Part shown: one piece after another, positions 61,160 to 64,000 of the stretch | How the letters are laid out: every line of letters starts with the position of its first letter | Position numbering within the stretch: position 1 is the stretch's first letter | Assembly (NCBI GenBank): GCA_964410125.1 | Contig: CAYPGQ010000004.1 | Location: forward strand, 1 to 64,000 | Source: G020348385 sp964410125 | GTDB taxonomy: Bacteria > Acidobacteriota > Aminicenantia > Aminicenantales > Aminicenantaceae | Length of the DNA: 64,000 bases | Reading direction: 5' to 3' | The notes under the pieces: generated by a model | What the model saw: only the letters and a program-made list of their open reading frames with translations | What the model was told of the DNA's origin: nothing | The model's database searches: none | Program-made: the position numbers and the translations under genes

Positions 61160-64000
61160 ATGCAAGACGAAAAAGATATTTTTGATAATTTTGAAAAAGA
61201 AATGCATGTTTCTTCCCAACAGAACGTTTCTGTGAACTTGGAAAAAAAGCTTCAAATCGAAAGAGCGTATGTCGACCAGCTATTCGAAAGCGCTCTAGAG
61301 GGTATAGTTCTAGCTGATAAACAAGGACATGTCTTAAGGATCAACAGCGAGTTCGCAAGACTTTTCGGATACACGAAGGAGGAAATTGTCGGGCAGCACA
61401 TCGACCAGCTGGTTGCTCCCAGCGATGCTCAAGATCAAGCTCTTTTCATCACACAACGGACAATCCGCGGGGAAAAACTGAGACTGGAAACGGTCCGGCG
61501 GCGGAAAGACGGCCGACTGATCAATGTGTCTATTCTCGCTTCTCCCATCATTGTCGATGGAAAATTGGAAGCGGTCTACGGGATTTACCGGGATATCACG
61601 GAGCAAAAACAGATTGAACAAGCCGTTCTCGAGGAGAGAGATAAAGCCCAAAAATATCTGGACATCGCAGGTGTCATATTTCTCAGCCTAAATAAAAGAG
61701 GTAAAATTACCCTAATAAACCAAAAAGGCTGCGATATCCTCGGTTATGAACAAGAGGAAATCCTGGGCAAAAACTGGTTCGATAACTTTATTCCAGAGAG
61801 AATAAGGGGTGATATAAAGCATATTTTTATTAAGTCGATGAACGGTGAAATTGAATCACATGAATATCATGAGAATCATGTTTTGGATAAAAAGGGCAAA
61901 GAAAGGATCATCGCTTGGCATAACACTACCCTTCGAGATGCAGATGGGCACATCACAGGCACCCTGAGCTCAGGAGAGGACATCACCGAACGCAAAAATG
62001 CGGAAGAGTCGCTTAAAAAAAGCGAAGAACACTTCAGGAATATATTCAAAGATTCTCCGATAGGAATCGAACTATATAATTCTGCAGGGAACCTGATCGA
62101 TTCCAACAAAGCCAGCCTGGAAATATTCGGGATCCAGGCCATCGAGGCATCGGAAAGATTGAATCTCTTTCAAAATCCCAACCTGCCGGAGGAAGCAAGA
62201 AACAAACTGATAAGGGGTGAAATTGCCAGATACGAAACCCTGGTTGATTTTGAGAGGATCAAGGAATTCAACATATACGAAACCTCAAAAAGTGGTTCGA
62301 TCTATCTCGATGTTCTCATAACACCGATTGGAAAGGATGAAAAAAACAATCCTGGGAGATATCTGGTCCAACTCCAAGACATCACCGAACGCAAAATAGC
62401 TGAAGAAACTCTTCAGAAAGAAACCGCCAAACATGCGGCCATGATATCCGGCATGGAAGAGGGTGTTGTTTTTGCTGATAGAAACAACATTATCGTGGAA
62501 GTGAATGCCTATTTCCTCCGTCTAGCCAAAAGAGAAAAGGTTGATATTATCGGTCAAAGCTTATGGGCCTTCCACACCGGCATTTCAGCGGATAAATTAA
62601 AAAATCATATAGAAAATTTTCGGACGTCCCCAAAATCCCAGGCAGTAATCATACAAAGACCCATGTTTGGGCTAGAAACAATCGTGCGTCTTCAGCCCAT
62701 TTATTTCAAAAGCAGGTATGAAGGTATCATCATGAATCTGATAGATGTGACCCAGCTTGTATCAGCTCAAAAAAAAGCTCAAGGCGCTGATCAAGCAAAA
62801 GGTGAGTTTCTTGCAAATATCAGCCATGAGATCCGCACGCCTATGAACGGAATCCTGGGGATGACCGAACTTGTTCTCGAAACAAATTTGACCCCTGAAC
62901 AGGAAGAATACATAACGGGTGTTAAAAAATCTGCAGAATCCATGATGACCCTTATCAATGATCTGCTGGACTTCACAAAAGTGGAAGCGCAAAAAATGGA
63001 ATTGGAAACCATCAAATTCAATGTCCATGATTTTGTGTATGAAACGGTAACTCCGCTCGCTCTTGAAGCTTATAAGAAAAAAGTTGACTTGATTTGTGAC
63101 GTTCCTCCTGGGATGGATCTCGACGTAATAGGCGATCCAGCCCGACTGAGACAAATTCTCGTGAACCTCATATCCAATGCAATAAAGTTCACCAAAGAAG
63201 GTGAAGTGGTCGTATCAGTCAAAGAGGAACTCAAAATGGCTGAGGGCATTTCCCTCCGATTCACCGTAAAAGATACAGGAATCGGGATTGCCAAAGATAA
63301 ACAACAAATCATATTTGATGCGTTCGCTCAGGCTGACGGTTCTATGACACGCAAATTTGGCGGAACAGGATTAGGTCTTTCCATTTCTCGACAGTTCACC
63401 GAATTGATGGGCGGCCGCATCTGGGTGGAAAGCAAGGACAATCAAGGAAGTCAATTTCATTTTACTGTCAAGTTAGGTCTGGATTCGCAGGCTTCAGAAC
63501 CACAAGAGAACGGTGGAACCATCCAATTCGACAACGCACCCGTGCTTGTTGTCGATGACAACACCACTACCAGGCGAATCCTTGAAGAAATGTTGAAAAG
63601 TTGGAACTTGAACGTTGAGAAAGCGGGGTGTGCCGACGAAGCCCTAACACTCATGGATAGAACCGATAGAGATGGCTCCCCCTATTCTCTGTATCTGTTC
63701 GATGCTTATCTTCCAGGTATGGAGAGCTTCATCTTGCAGGACCACATGAGACACAACCCGGACATGGCCAAAATCACGATAATGTTGTTGGCCTCTCCCA
63801 GTCACAAAGGGGATGCGGTCCCTTGGCAGAGGCTTGGATCTCCGGCCTTTGTGACCAAACCCATTAAGAGTTCCGCTCTCTTGGAAGTGGTCAAGACAAT
63901 TCTTGAAAGTTCTTTTGAAGGGAAACCGAAGGAAAAGGAAGCTCCAAGCTCAGCGCAAAAAGCCATAAGCCCAGCACCTATTCTTTCTGGTGAAACAGCG
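61160..64000 (+). CDS. PAS-containing hybrid histidine kinase (truncated by window end)
   Basis: At least 947 residues, open at the end. Several PAS/PAC units occupy about 35-540 (repeated DITERKxAEE linkers). HisKA follows with ISHEIRTPMNG (about 553), then HATPase with NLISNAIKFT and GGTGLGLSISRQF (about 735). A receiver domain begins near 790 (VLVVDDNTTTR; phospho-acceptor in YLFDAYLPG; lysine in TKPIKSS). The remainder, possibly another receiver or Hpt domain, lies outside. No membrane segment is seen. The ATG is 13 bp after the GGDEF gene. Confidence 0.9.
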   Translation, partial: MQDEKDIFDNFEKEMHVSSQQNVSVNLEKKLQIERAYVDQLFESALEGIVLADKQGHVLRINSEFARLFGYTKEEIVGQHIDQLVAPSDAQDQALFITQRTIRGEKLRLETVRRRKDGRLINVSILASPIIVDGKLEAVYGIYRDITEQKQIEQAVLEERDKAQKYLDIAGVIFLSLNKRGKITLINQKGCDILGYEQEEILGKNWFDNFIPERIRGDIKHIFIKSMNGEIESHEYHENHVLDKKGKERIIAWHNTTLRDADGHITGTLSSGEDITERKNAEESLKKSEEHFRNIFKDSPIGIELYNSAGNLIDSNKASLEIFGIQAIEASERLNLFQNPNLPEEARNKLIRGEIARYETLVDFERIKEFNIYETSKSGSIYLDVLITPIGKDEKNNPGRYLVQLQDITERKIAEETLQKETAKHAAMISGMEEGVVFADRNNIIVEVNAYFLRLAKREKVDIIGQSLWAFHTGISADKLKNHIENFRTSPKSQAVIIQRPMFGLETIVRLQPIYFKSRYEGIIMNLIDVTQLVSAQKKAQGADQAKGEFLANISHEIRTPMNGILGMTELVLETNLTPEQEEYITGVKKSAESMMTLINDLLDFTKVEAQKMELETIKFNVHDFVYETVTPLALEAYKKKVDLICDVPPGMDLDVIGDPARLRQILVNLISNAIKFTKEGEVVVSVKEELKMAEGISLRFTVKDTGIGIAKDKQQIIFDAFAQADGSMTRKFGGTGLGLSISRQFTELMGGRIWVESKDNQGSQFHFTVKLGLDSQASEPQENGGTIQFDNAPVLVVDDNTTTRRILEEMLKSWNLNVEKAGCADEALTLMDRTDRDGSPYSLYLFDAYLPGMESFILQDHMRHNPDMAKITIMLLASPSHKGDAVPWQRLGSPAFVTKPIKSSALLEVVKTILESSFEGKPKEKEAPSSAQKAISPAPILSGETA

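Overview
The window is a stretch of chromosome from a Gram-negative bacterium. It carries lipid A disaccharide synthase (lpxB), Kdo transferase (waaA), apolipoprotein N-acyltransferase (lnt), TonB and a large TonB-dependent receptor. The receptor is of the Oar type with a carboxypeptidase-regulatory domain. Together with type II-secretion-like pseudopilins, a type-3 (archaeal-like) prolyl-tRNA synthetase and moderate G+C, this points to the Acidobacteriota/Aminicenantes part of the tree. That placement is inference; there is no rRNA or tRNA gene to anchor it.

1-7.1 kb: minus-strand accessory genes (radical SAM enzyme, FeoB with a membrane-anchored DtxR/FeoA-type protein, an aminotransferase plus an archaeal-type NAD-kinase-like protein), then about 700 bp of decayed sequence. 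7.1-15.5 kb: a coherent regulatory unit on the minus strand. A lone receiver protein, tonB and the TonB-dependent receptor each sit behind a near-perfect sigma-54 promoter with a shared motif 86-87 bp further upstream. A soluble PAS/GAF histidine kinase and an NtrC-type activator lie just upstream in the same orientation. 15.7-24.3 kb: a two-gene permease, then two very large secreted proteins (transglutaminase-like; double von Willebrand A), bracketed by two directly repeated, internally deleted IS91-like transposase remnants. 24.4-30.5 kb: a four-gene ABC-2 exporter operon, a circularly permuted phosphoglycerate mutase and a LytM/M23 protein. A 34-bp-arm inverted repeat separates the latter from a Tat-type alanine racemase.

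32-64 kb: mostly housekeeping genes. These are PAP2 phosphatase and waaA; rpsO-pnp followed by three pseudopilin-like genes and lpxB; proS-pcm-DUF192; a block of three PilZ-like genes with a NarL-type regulator; coaE; a deoxyhypusine-synthase-like gene; an IHF/HU protein; nfeD-stomatin-SPOR-lnt-prfB (prfB with its +1 frameshift site); mazG; ribF; pyrR-(pyrB remnant)-pyrC-rnc; an AI-2E family permease; and a receiver-GGDEF protein followed by a hybrid histidine kinase that runs off the window.

Most notable: the circularly permuted iPGM (27961-29565), the sigma-54 TonB regulon (7.1-15.5 kb), a 34-bp repeat shared upstream of two PilZ genes and the GGDEF gene, a pyrB cut down to about 30 recognisable residues, and the IS91-like bracketed cassette.
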